The translations under genes and the position numbers were made by a program. A stretch of 64,000 nt of DNA from Euborellia annulipes (lineage: Eukaryota > Arthropoda > Insecta > Dermaptera > Anisolabididae), in the NCBI GenBank assembly GCA_023213315.1, contig JAKCPI010001798.1, forward strand, positions 33,508-97,507. The letters are read 5' to 3'. The notes below the pieces were generated by a model. It did no database searches. It was not told the origin of the DNA and saw only the letters and a list, made by a program, of their open reading frames with translations. How positions within the stretch are numbered: position 1 is the stretch's first letter; the number at the start of each line of letters is the position of its first letter. Below, one piece after another: positions 35,195-46,564 of the stretch.

Positions 35195-35250
35195 TTATTT
35201 TCGGCATCTAACTATTTGTTAGCCAATTAATTTGAAATAAATTTTTCTCG
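35195..35250 (-). mobile_element. SINE-2 fragment
   Basis: TTCGGCATCTAACTATTTG and AGCCAATTAATTTGAAATAA match the SINE-2 tail and body seen at 41813-41977. Only about 55 bp remain. Confidence 0.6.
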
Positions 35251-37750
35251 CTTTAAATAAACCAAATTTAAATTTTATTTAATCTTCTTGATAATACTTT
35301 AAAAAAAATATATTTCGAGCGTAGTTATTATTGATTACCCGGACTTTCTGCAAAGCCCCGAGGTGCCGAAATAAAATGTTCGTTATTAGCTCCCAGAGCT
35401 TTGTGTGTACTGTGTTATTTGTTTTAATATAATAAGGAACCAATTAGACATGTACCGATCGGCGTAAATTGGAGTGTGACAATACTTTGCCAAATTATTG
35501 AAATGAGCACTTACTTTACACAAACTGTATGTTCTATACCTTTTCATGGATAAATCATCATCTAATCTAACGATTCACAATTTTAATATTTATTATAATA
35601 AATAGATTAAACCTTGAATATTTAAATAAAACACTTTGTTTTTTTAATTTTTCTTTTCAGGCGCAGAGGCTATTAAGGGTTAATTTTATATTATTTATTT
35701 AAGTTATAATATAATTAATAACGGAGGACGCTCCACAAGCTTGTTTTTCGGGGCTACCCAAACGAAATTCAGTCGTGCTTTGGCATTGCATCTTGGTGGC
35801 TGTTGCTCTTCTCTCTTGCCAGGCCTCCGGCTCAAGTTATTTTATTGATTATAAAACATTTAATATTTATTTTGACACTGGCGTATCATATTCAGTAATG
35901 AATTCTCAAATGAACAAGTTCTCACAGAATCTCAGTTTATTCTATGCAAACGCCTTGAGTTGAGAAATATTATTTTTGAAGATCAGTGTCAAAATACGTA
36001 GGCCTATTAAGTGTTAATTAATAAATAATTTGAAACAAATAACCAAGTGATGATTTATTTTAATATTTTAATTTATTAAATGCTTCAACTCGAGCCTGCA
36101 ATTGAAACCTAATTTCTCTAAATATCTTGTTTTGATACTGTACACTTTTCAAATAGTCATATCTGACTTTTATTGTTCTCAGAAACAACAATCTCTTCAA
36201 TTTATTTCACAATGCCCGGCTGAGCAAACGAGATTTGTAAATAAACGAAGGAGGAAAGAAAGATTTTATTTATTTATTTTCTTATTTTGCTCCATTTGAA
36301 AAAAAAAAAAACTTCTGTTTCTCAATCCATCATGTAAAAAGCAAACTATTTTGTAAACAAATCTCCGTCAATTTTGCTAAGATAAGGAGGTTGGCCAAGG
36401 GCTAATCAACTTGTCTCCTGTCTGCAATTGATAGCTTCGATCTGTCATCTGGGAGGTTCTAATTGGAAATCCCTCGAAAAGGGTTGTTTTCTCTTCGCTT
36501 GAGAAAAAGCTGCTCAGAGGGCGACTCTTTTCAAGGGGCATTTGATTTTTATTAATCTACTAATGAAAAAGCAATTGTCAAAAGTAAATAATAAAAGTAG
36601 CTCTATGACCTAACTGAAACTTTCTTTTAAAACAATCCTATTAATATTTAGTGCGGTGTGTGTAAGTTTGATCGCAGCAACTTTTATTATATTTAATCTT
36701 CATTATCCTAGGTACCATCTTCGACGTATAAGGAACTCATTTTGGAGAGTTAACTTTTAGATATTCTTTTAATTACATTTTTCACATTTATTTCTTAATT
36801 ATTTATTAATAACATTTTAAAAATATTTTTTAAGGTTTTTTTTCAGCATCTAAGGCTATTTAGATCTCGTCACTATATTAAATATAAATATTTTCCTTTG
36901 TTTATAAATTTTCTATCTTGATTTCTATTGTACCATGCTGTCCAGTCACACCAGGTTAAATGTTCAAAATTCCAGAAGCTTGTGCAAGCTGATGCCTCGG
37001 ATAGCCGTGTGAATTCGAGGGCCAGGGTATGTTTGCCCCACCATAAATCTCGCCTAACTTAATTATTTGATTCAAAAATTTATAATTTTTTTTTTAATTA
37101 TAAAATTTTATTAAATCTCTTTTTTTTTCAAAAAATAAATTAGTTATCTTCTAAAAAAAAAAATTTAATTAAATTTCCCTATTAAATACTGTATATCAAA
37201 TTAATTTTCGAATCGGTAAAAACTACATAGTAGATATAATATCTGTCGACTCTTCTATTAGATTCTCTTTTATTTAACAAAAAAAGAAAATAACAATTTC
37301 CATCAGAAATTAAACAGTTTTATTCGTATTTTATCCAATTAAAATAAATATAAATAGAATATAATGAATGATACTTGCTGGTTTATATAATACAAAGGGC
37401 TTTCGGGTCAGATTCGATATATTTTGAGAGCCCTTCTAAAACAATATCTAGATATTAATCAAAGGTAATATGGCACAAATAGAATTTCGAATCTCTGATT
37501 TCAATCGAACAATCGATGCAACATCTGAGAGATGAGAAGCAAGCAAATTAATTTGCTCTAATGTGACTATATTTAGATGGAGGGCCTGTGTCTGTTTATG
37601 TATGGATGTCTATAGATTCATGTTTGAATGCACCAGTGAATTTTCCTTGTTAGGAATCAAATCTATCAAGCCGAGGGGTTATGTTTTCTTATCTTAAAAA
37701 GTTTTATTTTATATGGAAATTTCCAAATAAAATAGATTTAATTCTTTATT
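35251..37750. other. gene-free spacer with small repeat traces
   Basis: It contains a SINE-2 tail remnant at about 36828-36878 (TTTTTCAGCATCTAAGGC) and a truncated R1 3' part at about 36880-36956 (AAATATTTTCCTTTG..., GTCCAGTCACACCAGG). A hydrophobic frame at 35775-35963 follows an acceptor-like TTTTTCTTTTCAGG at 35647. It lacks an ATG and a donor, so it is not annotated as a gene. Confidence 0.45.
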
Positions 37751-38111
37751 GGAAAATGAACGGGAGTCTCCCCAAAAAATGAGCAGCCAGGTGAAGAATA
37801 AAAATCTTTTATATTTTGTGGCCGACGTTTCGAACGCACTCAACTTCATGGCAATAAAATTTATTTATTTAATTCTTTGGGCATTTAGCTGCGTTGCTTT
37901 CTTTCCCTTACAATAATTATAAATTAGTAATTTAACATTTAATAAAACATAAATTCAACCCAACAAAATTGAGATATGTTCTTAATTGTTAATGTGGCAA
38001 TTTTATTTGCCTTGAAGATGAATGCGCTCGAAACGTCGGCTACAAAATATAAAAGTTTTTTGTGCTTCACCTGGCTGCTCATTTTTTTAGTGAGGTTCCC
38101 GTCCATTTTCC
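37751..38111. mobile_element. fold-back MITE with hairpin modules, 361 bp
   Basis: Arms of about 100 bp. The left arm has GGAAAATGAACGGGAGTCTC, ATGAGCAGCCAGGTGAAG, TTTTATATTTTGTGGCCG and ACGTTTCGAACGC. The right arm has the inverses, ending CCCGTCCATTTTCC. The right-arm module reads TTGAAGATGAATGCGCTCG followed by AAACGTCGGC. The arms are diverged by several substitutions. The frames at 37939-38185 are within the element. Confidence 0.8.
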
Positions 38112-38241
38112 ATTTTAAGCATTTACAGCCAACCAACTTTATTTGTAATAATAATTTTCAAAAATTTAATCTTATAACATCCTGACTAATCTTTATCATT
38201 ACTATATATAGAGCGCTAGCCATTCACTTCCATTGTATATG

Positions 38242-38415
38242 CTTGTCTACCACTCTCTCTCGCTGATTGGCCAGAGACAGAGGAAGTGGAGTCCGTGAGG
38301 GAAATTTAAAACTTTAAGTAAGAGAGGGAAATTAAAAATTTTCAAACAGTGAGCAAGAATAAATTTGATGCATTTACTCGCTGAAGCTGCACCCCTGGAC
38401 CCCCTTGTCCAGGGC
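38242..38415 (+). repeat. repeat family C, copy 2, with short hairpin
   Basis: TACCACTCTCTCTCGC, CAGAGACAGAGGAAGTGGAG and GTGAGGGAAATTTAAAAC match the minus-strand copy at 32072-32176. It is followed by a compact hairpin, CCCTGGAC/GTCCAGGG, at 38392-38413. Confidence 0.75.
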
Positions 38416-38990
38416 GTGTAGCCCCCTGGCAAGCGGTAAAGCCCGTTTTGCCACTTGTATTCATATAATTCAAATATTATTAGAATTGATTTCTAAGAAA
38501 TTTTCACTCTTTCGTGCAGTCAGTCAGTCATAAGCATATATTTATTTTATTTTTTTTCCAATTTCAATTATTTATTTTAATTTATATTCCAAACTTGATG
38601 AAATTCAATTCTTTTCGTTAATAAACCTGTCAGAAGACAATTACGCCTTTCTGATTGCTCAATGACATAAAATCAATTGAGCTTGGCTCATTTGAACACC
38701 CTCACTCCCTCTTTCAACCACCATTTTTAGACCAGAGTCAACATCTTATATGTGAAAATTATTTTTTCCTTATTCAAATTTTGATGAAATATTGCTGGAT
38801 CGTGTAAAAAAATTCAAATTTCTCAATAGCAAATTGAATTTATCTTAACTTGTTGGTCTCACAACTCAATTAAATGATCAACAAATCGAAAGGGGCAGCT
38901 CCTGATCCACGGAAGGAAGGGGTGAGGGGGGATTTTATAATTGAATTTACTAAGCACTCATATTAATATTATTAATAAATATTTCTTTTT
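38416..38990. other. gene-free AT-rich spacer
   Basis: Nothing recognised. Confidence 0.4.
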
Positions 38991-39578
38991 ACTTTCTCTT
39001 ACTCTATAAATGAAATATAGAGAGAGAAAGTATTGCGATCATGTCAAAAATTCGATGTTGAGATTTTGATGGATATACATGTTTTGAGGTCCCCTGAGTC
39101 CAAAAAAGTGGGTCTCTCTGTGTGTCTGTGAACAAAATATCTCAGGAACGAAAAGAGCCAGGAGGTTGAAATTTTATATTTGAGTTAGGCACCTCAGCAA
39201 GGAGTGAAAATAAATTTTTGAACAAAATCGGCCAAAAAGTACTAGTACTTTACTGATTTACTTTTTCCATTTTTTGCGATTTTCTCAAAATTCCCTCCAA
39301 CGATTTTGATTAAAATTCATAAATCAATTATTTTTTAGTTCCTCTTTAAAAAGTATATCAGTGAAATCTTTCTTGAAAATTGTTTGAAGTGCACTTTACT
39401 GATGTGGAAGCATTTGTAGCTCAGCGCCATCTATGAATCGCGTCAAGTTTGGAAGTTAGGTGCTATGGGCAACTAAATATATCACGACCCAAAAAATCTG
39501 GTGTGACAAGCACAGTACACAACTTTCTCTTGTCGAAGGGTATGAAAGTTGTGTGCTGTGCGACCAGTTACACCAGAT
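38991..39578 (+). mobile_element. R1 repeat, divergent subfamily, full length
   Basis: It has the R1 left end ACTTTCTCTTACTC, GAGGTCCCCTGAGTCC, TACTAGTACTTTACTGATTT and the terminal hairpin. It lacks the GT microsatellite and replaces the GGTTGCCATGG segment with unrelated sequence (AGCGCCATCTATGAATCGCG). The hairpin core is in the CTCTT-first orientation. It lies 72 bp upstream of another R1 copy in the same orientation. Confidence 0.85.
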
Positions 39579-39650
39579 GTTTCATTTTGCTGAAAATTCT
39601 TTCCCTCTCTTAGTCAGATTAGGACAAATTAATTTATCTTTTCTTTTTTT

Positions 39651-39796
39651 ACTTTCTCTTACCTATGTATATATGTAATATATATATAGAGAGAAAGTAT
39701 TGGTTTCATGTCAAAAATTCGATGTCGAGATTTTGATGGATCTTCACGTTTTGAGGTCCCCTGAATCCAAAAAGTGGTTTTCGCGACATGGTCTGT

Positions 39797-39843
<47 letters not shown>

Positions 39844-39848
39844 TGGGT

Positions 39849-39883
<35 letters not shown>

Positions 39884-40368
39884 CAATTTTAAGCATGAAG
39901 GAATTGAGCTAGGAGGTTGAAATGTTATATTTAAGTTAAACACCCCCGGGACCGGAAAATAAGCTTTTAATCAAAATCGGCCAAAGAGTACCAGTACTTT
40001 ACTGATGTACTTTTTCAGTTTTTTTTCGATTTTCTCAATATTCGCTCTAACGATTTTGATTAAAATTCAAAAATCAATTATTTTTTAGATGCTCTTTCAA
40101 ATGTATATTCTCGTTTTGCCCTCAAAATTGTTTGAAGCACACTTTACTCTTGTGCTTCACAGGAAAGATAGGAGAAATGGTTGCCATGGTTACAAAATAT
40201 AAATATTTTCCGATACTTATAAATTTTACATCTGAATTCAAATATTCCCTACTGCCGGGAACTAAATACATGTCGACACAAAAAATCTGGTGTGACAAGC
40301 ACAGTACACAACTTTCGATTACCGAAGGTAAGAGAAAGTTGTGTGCTGTGCGCCAGTCACACCAGATT
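39651..40368 (+). mobile_element. R1 repeat, full-length copy with long GT tract
   Basis: All R1 blocks are present and well preserved, with a (GT)n tract at about 39799-39880. The right-end hairpin has the core GATTACCGAAGGTAAGAG. Frames reading through on both strands (39659-39943, 40122-40511) are artefacts of repeat composition. Confidence 0.9.
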
Positions 40369-41097
40369 TTTTTTTTAACATTTATGACTAAAGAAGAGAG
40401 AAAGAAAGTGAAAGAGACGATGATATTGAATATCTCACTTGCGTTATGAAAATCTTTTCCTTGACCAAACTCAATTACACAGCCACTTACACCTTCATCT
40501 TGACATTTCACTTTTTACGAGAGTTTATTAAAACAATATACCTATATCGGGGTGTATGTATGATATCACCACTCACGCCACTCCCTTATTTTTCCTTCTT
40601 CCTTGGATTTATGTGTTTTAAGCCGATGAACTCCTTTATCCCTAGGAGTACTTATGGCCCGAAGGGAAAAAGTCCTCTGAAGAACTAATAACAACCCGTA
40701 GCCCTCATATAAATCCGTGTCACAACAGTTTATTGCTAGATTTATCTTTTCCCTAAAGATTTTCCTACCCTCATTCATTCTCTCCTGTTTATACATACAA
40801 AACAAAAAAAATAAAATCTACAACTGAACTAATTCTAATGAAATAAATTGTTTTTTAATTATATTCAATTTTCTAGTGGCTATTATTTATAGAATTCATA
40901 GAAAAAGTTACAAAACTCGTTTATCCCCCTCACAAAAAGCGAATCACTGTTCTTTAGAATACCACAAAATGAACGAATTGAAATAATTTTTTTAATTTGT
41001 ATTATCTTATTATTATTTCAGAGATAGGCCTCTTTATTATTTACCTCCATCTTATTATATTAATCAATTTCATTATTAATAAATAATATAATTTTTA
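40369..41097. other. gene-free spacer
   Basis: Overlapping frames at 40446-40805 on opposite strands have no recognisable domain. Nothing else is seen. Confidence 0.4.
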
Positions 41098-41109
41098 AAT
41101 ATTATATTA

Positions 41110-41381
41110 GCCCCCGGGTCTGGCGTAGTAGGTAGCGTGCCTACCTCCTATACCAAACGTCGCGGGTTCGGACCCAGGCAGTCCGATGATTTTATTTAAG
41201 CCATTTGGATACCAGATGGCTTAAATAGAAATGCCTGAACACCAAATTGATTTATTAATTACAACGGTTATCGTCAAAGTCTTATATGGCCTAAGTTGCC
41301 GAAAAGACTGTGTGAATGTGGGTGTGAGTGTGAGTGTGAATGAGAAAAAAGTGTGAATGTTTAAAAAAAAAAAAAAAAAAA
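41110..41381 (+). mobile_element. SINE-1, full-length copy
   Basis: Complete head, body, core and poly(A). The 12-bp TSD AATATTATATTA lies at 41098-41109 and 41382-41393. The head reads GCCCCCGGGTCTGGCGTAGT, a subfamily difference from the copy at 1402. Confidence 0.92.
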
Positions 41382-41812
41382 AATATTATATTATTATAAT
41401 AATTTGTATATATATTCCAAATATTAACTCTGATAATTTAACCAGTAATATCACTTTCAAAATTAGACCAATTACAAATATTGATTAATTCCTGTATTCA
41501 TATATGGATACGTAATTAATATTTCAACTGTATCTATAATTAGTTATAATATCAATGATAACGAAATTCAAACAATTAAAAATAAAATAGCCTCGCTTCA
41601 TGGCTTAGAGCAGCTGTGATCGACGAACAAGGACGTCACTTGGGGGGTGGTAGGGATTGCAGGGGTGAAGGGGGTGGGGCATTTATTCGTAGAGTCGCCT
41701 AGATATCTTATTTATTCTACTTGATTATTTTGTAGTATGATTTTATATAGGACTGTTTTGAGAGGAACTTCTTTCTTCATTTCCTGCATTTGTTTCTTTT
41801 TTTTTTTTTTTT
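41382..41812. other. gene-free spacer
   Basis: A G-rich stretch at 41637-41680 resembles a DNA-element interior; no ends were found. Confidence 0.35.
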
Positions 41813-41977
41813 TTAGTCTTTTTCGGCATCGAAAGCCATTTAGACCCCGCCTCCATTTAATTCAATTAGCAGCCAATTCACTTGAAATAAATTTTTGTCG
41901 CATGAGAAGAGATGAGAAATCTTGACCCCAGTACAAGAGGCATAAACTCTACCACTGTGCTATGATCCAGGGGCTCT
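41813..41977 (-). mobile_element. SINE-2, near full-length
   Basis: The minus strand carries a good A-box TAGCACAGTGGTAGAG, a diverged B-box near GGGGTCAAGATTTC, the body AATTGGCTGCTAATTG and the tail GGTCTAAATGGC...GATGCCGAAAAAGACT followed by poly(A). A TSD is not certain. Confidence 0.75.
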
Positions 41978-42026
41978 TAATTTCTTAATAGCGAAGAAAT
42001 CTCTCACTCTTCTTTGTTTACTTCTA

Positions 42027-42271
42027 TTTTTTTTTTTTAAACATTCACACTTTTTTCTCATTCACACTCGCATGCACCCACACATTCACACAGTCTTTTC
42101 GGCAACTTAGGCCATTTAAGACTTTGACAATAACCGTTATGAATATATATTATTTGGTGTCCAGGCATTCTTATTTAAACCATTTGGGTATCCAAATGCC
42201 TTAAATAAAATCATCGGACTGCCTGGGGTCCGAACTGGGGCACTCTAACCCCTACACCAAACCCCGAGGGC
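42027..42271 (-). mobile_element. SINE-1, nearly full-length
   Basis: Poly(A), core and body are intact. The head lacks part of the B-box/anticodon region (GTCCGAACTGGGGC joined directly to A-box-side sequence). The 9-bp TSD TTACTTCTA lies at 42018-42026 and 42272-42280. Confidence 0.88.
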
Positions 42272-42317
42272 TTACTTCTACTTATATACTGTATAAATAT
42301 ATTTATATTTTTATTTT

Positions 42318-42378
42318 TTTTTCTTATCCTATATATGAAATATATATAGAGAGAAAGTATTGCGATCAGGTCAAAAAT
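42318..42378 (+). mobile_element. R1 repeat, left-end stub
   Basis: TCTTATCCTATATATGAAAT, then AGAGAGAAAGTATTGCGATC and GTCAAAAATT match the R1 left end of the 38991 subfamily. It then stops and is followed by a SINE-2-like GTCTTTCGGCATC remnant. Confidence 0.7.
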
Positions 42379-42524
42379 TAGAGATTTTTTTAAAGTCTTT
42401 CGGCATCTTTAAAGACACTCAAATTATTTAAATACAATATATGTGGGGTTCAGGCACATTTACCTAACGTATATATTTAAAATAAGGAACAGAGAAAGTA
42501 CCCCACCAGACAAAAACTGTAAAG

Positions 42525-42790
42525 AAACATTCGTCCAAGGAAAGGGATCTGCAGCCTGGGGAATAAAAAAATTTTGAAATTCTTTTGGTCGACGTTTCGG
42601 ACGCCTATAGCGCCAATGGAGAAAAAGAAATGAACAGAGCTCTTCCCTTGCACAAAAAAGATGCTAGCCTATTTTCAATTAATTTGTCAAAAAGGATTAG
42701 AAATTCTGAGAAGTATCTTTCAGACTAAAATACAGTTGGTCCCAAAGAGAGAAGCGATTGGCGTTCGAAACGTCCAGACACGGGATTAAT
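42525..42790. mobile_element. probable fold-back with hairpin modules
   Basis: GGTCGACGTTTCGGACGCC at 42589 and GGCGTTCGAAACGTCC at 42759 are inverted module counterparts. The outer arms are too diverged to set ends. Confidence 0.45.
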
Positions 42791-43522
42791 TAATTAACCA
42801 TAATGGTGCTAAATAAATTCGTGAACATCACTTTAAATATACAAGGAGTCAAAATAATCTCAAATGCCGAAAAATACTATTTACTTTTAAATATAAATAC
42901 AGAATTTTGTTTTGAATTACTTTAACTTTTCCACTTTATCATTTGCCCAATTCATTCTAAGCCATTTTATTAAAAAAAAATCTTTATGCATTTATTCTTG
43001 ATGTTTTTTCTACTGGAAAAGAAAAGAACGAGCAAAGGAAAAAGGCTTGGCTTTGTTTAAGGACCAAAGAGATGAACTTTGACTGAGGTGGTCATCCTTC
43101 AGCCTCACGTCTCTCTCTCTCTCTTTCCTTCTCTCTCCTTCAGGAAATAGCGACTTGGATTCCATCAATCATACCTCGAATGATTTTGCATCATCGAAAA
43201 AAGAAGTTGGAGGCTTTTCTTTACCAGAAAAAAAAACCAAATCTTGTCATTTAAAATTATATACACAAGTCATGCGTCATTGGTCAAACTTGTACGTTAA
43301 TCTTGACCTCTCATATGTCATAAAAATAAAAAAAATGGGAATTATGTCTAGCTGTTGAAATATATTGATATTTTTTTTATTTATTGTAATATATTACTTT
43401 GGTATCAGTAATCTATAAATTATTCAAAGGACTCTAGAGGCCAACCAATTCAATTTTGGTTTATTCAGCTAAGTGATTTTGTCATAAAAACACAAACAGT
43501 TTTATATTCTAAGGTGTCTTTT
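42791..43522. other. gene-free spacer
   Basis: A CT-rich tract is at 43109-43142. Otherwise nothing is recognised. Confidence 0.4.
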
Positions 43523-44195
43523 TTTCTACTGGAGGATAGACAACCCAAATAACTGATTAATTGCTTCTAAGTCAACGGCCACTCAGTTATTAATTTCTAG
43601 ACATAAATGACATTAATAATCGAAAAAATCAATTAATCAATTGGTCATTTTGGTTTCCAATTATAAAAATAAATATTTTACATCCCTCGAAGAAAAAAAA
43701 ATTATTCTTGCAGTTATTGACGTTTGAGGGATACAATTTTCCTAGAAGTAAATATTTCGCTTACTATCCTGTGGGAAGAATAAATAAAAATCTCGAGATG
43801 ATTTTCAGGCCAATTTATTTGGCTTATCTTGTTACGGATAACAATCTCTTCCCGCTATGAGTTGACGTTTATGAGTCCAAACTACTCCTTCTCCTGACCC
43901 CGCATGGTCCTAAACAAGCAGTCGTTTGGACTCAGAAACGTTGACTCGGAAGGAGATAATCCAAATAAATTGGCCTGAAAATCATCTCCAGATTTTTATT
44001 TATCTTCATTCTTCTCAATAATATCCACCAGGTTGTCCCCTATCTTCATCACTTTCGTTTTAATTTCCTGGAAGATAGGCAACCCAAATAACTGCCTTAA
44101 AGTCAACCCACTCATTAATTTATAGACTCATGTGTGTGGTTATGGAAAATCCTCTAATGAATTGGTCATTTTGGTTGTCTATCATTTTTTTCAAA
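43523..44195. repeat. direct repeat pair flanking a fold-back
   Basis: Copy 1 (about 43523-43665) and copy 2 (about 44068-44195) share GATAGACAACCCAAATAACT-like sequence, AAGTCAAC, ACTCA and AATTGGTCATTTTGGTT in the same order and orientation. A fold-back (43777-44015) lies between. Its arms are GAAGAATAAATAAAAATCTC, CCAATTTATTTGG and TTGACGTTTATGAGTCCAAA with their inverses. Confidence 0.75.
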
Positions 44196-45579
44196 GTCAT
44201 TAGTTCATATTAGTTATAAAAATTTTCAATTAGAGTTGTGGTGTGCCAAATAAACAAATTCGGGCACCCACGAAAATCTAGTCCAGCACATTATTACTTT
44301 TAATAGAATGAATGGTGTGGTCAGATGTTATTTATTCTGAGAAATTAATCTATCAAAAATTTGACAAAGATATTTTTGTTAAAAATATATTCAAAAGAAC
44401 ACTCAGCAACAATATTGTTTTTTTTTTTTTTTTTTTGTGTCTTTTGAGCATACTGTATATTTTTTGATAACATCTTTGTCTCAGGATATTTTTGGATTAG
44501 GCCTATCCTTATTGTTTTTAAGGAGGCAATATTAGTTTAAATAAATAAGGACGGCTAATCTCCTATATTATCGTCTCTTCTAATTGGGCTTTCAAAGGTT
44601 AAAGAAAAACTAATTAATAAGAACGTTTTTATTTCGTATCATACGTTTAATAAATCGCATTGTTTTCTCATCTTTAATCTTACTCGTAGAGACAAAAACT
44701 TGTTTAATTCATTTGTAAGTCCTTTTAATAACACATAATCCGTTTGTAATTAACTTGATGCATTTGGTCATTGGCATGAATTACGTTTCTACTATATGTA
44801 GCAGTTACACGAGTTTTGTGGTCAGTTATAGAGTGGAGTAGATTTTGGCAGCGGTTTTAACTAACTGCTGATCTAGCTATTGCGGGCTGCGGTTTGTCTA
44901 GGTCACCGTTGTCTCTTTTCGGTTAAAGCTTCTAACATTAGCGGGAACATCTAAGTGGGTTAGAGAGAAATGCTGCCCGAACAACCCAAGTTTCCCTAAT
45001 CGGAGAAAGGGGATGAGATTTGGGTCCCTCATACCAAAAAAGAACCACCATTCCCAACTCCATTTTGAGAGTGTCCAGTCTTGCCGAATTGGCGAACTTG
45101 AGAGTAACATTAACTCTCTTTGCCTAGAGTAATAGCAAAACTCGGACAGGTCTTTAACTAAAGGAACTTTCCTATATAGAAGCCACGATGCGGTGGCGTG
45201 ATTTCAATATTTATAAGGATGGAAGGAGAGAGAACTTGTCTCTCTATCTTTGCAATCTAGTAGTACTTTTGTAAACTGACAACTATTTCAATTTAATTAA
45301 TAATATCCTCAACAAATTCATGATTCAATTTGTTTATTTAGAATATTAATTAACTAAATCCACGTTACTTAATAGTTGAAATTACGAAATGATATTTTAT
45401 GTTTTAGTTATATTAGAGCTGTCTCTTTTGGGAAGGTAAACTACTAATAATAATAAATAGAATCTAATTAAATATACAGTAATTATAGTTATTTAAATAA
45501 TAATTCATGGGGACTGAAATATTGATAGGAAGAATGCAGCAATCTTTATTTATTTTCCAAAATGAAATAAAAACCATTA
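44196..45579. other. gene-free spacer with a unique GC-richer block
   Basis: 44820-45200 is less AT-rich and matches none of the repeat families seen here. A 70-codon ATG frame on the minus strand (44898-45110) has no recognisable domain. I cannot tell whether it is an exon, an old repeat or chance. Confidence 0.4.
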
Positions 45580-45583
45580 TTAA

Positions 45584-45785
45584 GGTGCGTACACATCTGC
45601 GCTCTGCTCCGCTCGCGAGCAGTTCCCGGCTCGTGTTCGTTGCTCGTCCCATGTTCGTTGAAATTATTTATTTTGACGAACCTGCCTCGATCCAAAGAGA
45701 TGGATCGCGGCGAGCAGCTCTCAAGCATCTCAAAACAACGAACATGGTGCTCGCGAGCGGAGCAGAGCGCAGATGTGTACGCACC
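45584..45785. mobile_element. GC-rich fold-back MITE, TTAA-type ends
   Basis: GGTGCGTACACATCTGCGCT at the left and its inverse at the right extend to arms of about 40 bp that are perfect through GCTCCGCTCGCGAGC. Flanks are TTAA (45580-45583) and TTTA (45786-45789), a one-mismatch TTAA duplication. The composition contrasts strongly with the AT-rich flanks. Frames on both strands cross it and are not genes. Confidence 0.85.
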
Positions 45786-45891
45786 TTTAGACGTGTTAAC
45801 GGCTGATGTCCTTAAACCAGTGATATCCAAACATTACCACGCCTCCCTTAAAAATATTTAATTGTATAACGCTTCCCCCTCTCTTTTTATT

Positions 45892-46564
45892 ACTTTCTCT
45901 TACCTATGTATATATGTAATATACATGTATATATAGAGAGAAAGTATTGGATTCATGTCAAAAATTCGATGTCGAGATTTTGATGGATCTTCACGTTTTG
46001 AGGTCCCCTGAATCCAAAAAAGTGGTTTTCGCGACATGGTCTGTCTGTGTGTGGGTGGGTGGGGTGTGTGTGTGTGTTCAATTTTAAGCATGAAGGAATT
46101 GAGCTACGAGGTTGAAATTTTATATTTAAGTTAAACACCCCCCGGGACCGGAAAAATAAGCTTTTAATCAAAATCGGCCAAAGATTACTAGTACTTTACT
46201 GATGTACTTTTTCAGTTTTTTTCGATTTTCTCAAAATTTGCTCCAACGATTTTTTTTTTAAATTCAAAAATCAATTATGTTTTAGATGCTCTTTAAAATG
46301 TATATTCTCATTTTGCAATTGAAATCTTCTGAAGACCACTTTACTCTTGTATTTCATAGGGAAGATAGGAGAAATGGTTGCCATGGTAACTAAATATAAA
46401 TAGTTTCCCATACTTATAAATTTTACATCTGAATTCATATGTTCTGTACTATCGGGAACTAAATATATGTCGACACAAAAAATCTGGTGTGACAAGCACA
46501 GCACACAACTTTCTCTTACCTTCGGTAATCGAAAGTTGTGTGCTGTGCGTAGTCACACCAGATT
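45892..46564 (+). mobile_element. R1 repeat, full-length copy, inverted hairpin core
   Basis: All R1 blocks are present in order. The outer hairpin arms have the usual polarity (GTGTGACAAGCACAG left, CTGTGCG...TCACACC right), but the inner core reads CTCTTACCTTCGGTAATC, the exact reverse complement of the core in the copies at 19996 and 39651. Confidence 0.92.

Noticed and set aside
39799..39880. Z-DNA-forming GT tract as a regulatory feature
   Set aside because: It is an expanded microsatellite inside R1, variable between copies; no evidence of function.
40122..40511. Minus-strand frame of 129 codons similar to ones at 20376 and 46271
   Set aside because: The similarity is because all are R1 copies read antisense through the same non-coding blocks; stops and frameshifts differ between copies.
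45507..45861. Four overlapping frames on both strands
   Set aside because: They coincide with a GC-rich fold-back MITE (45584-45785) and have no independent support.
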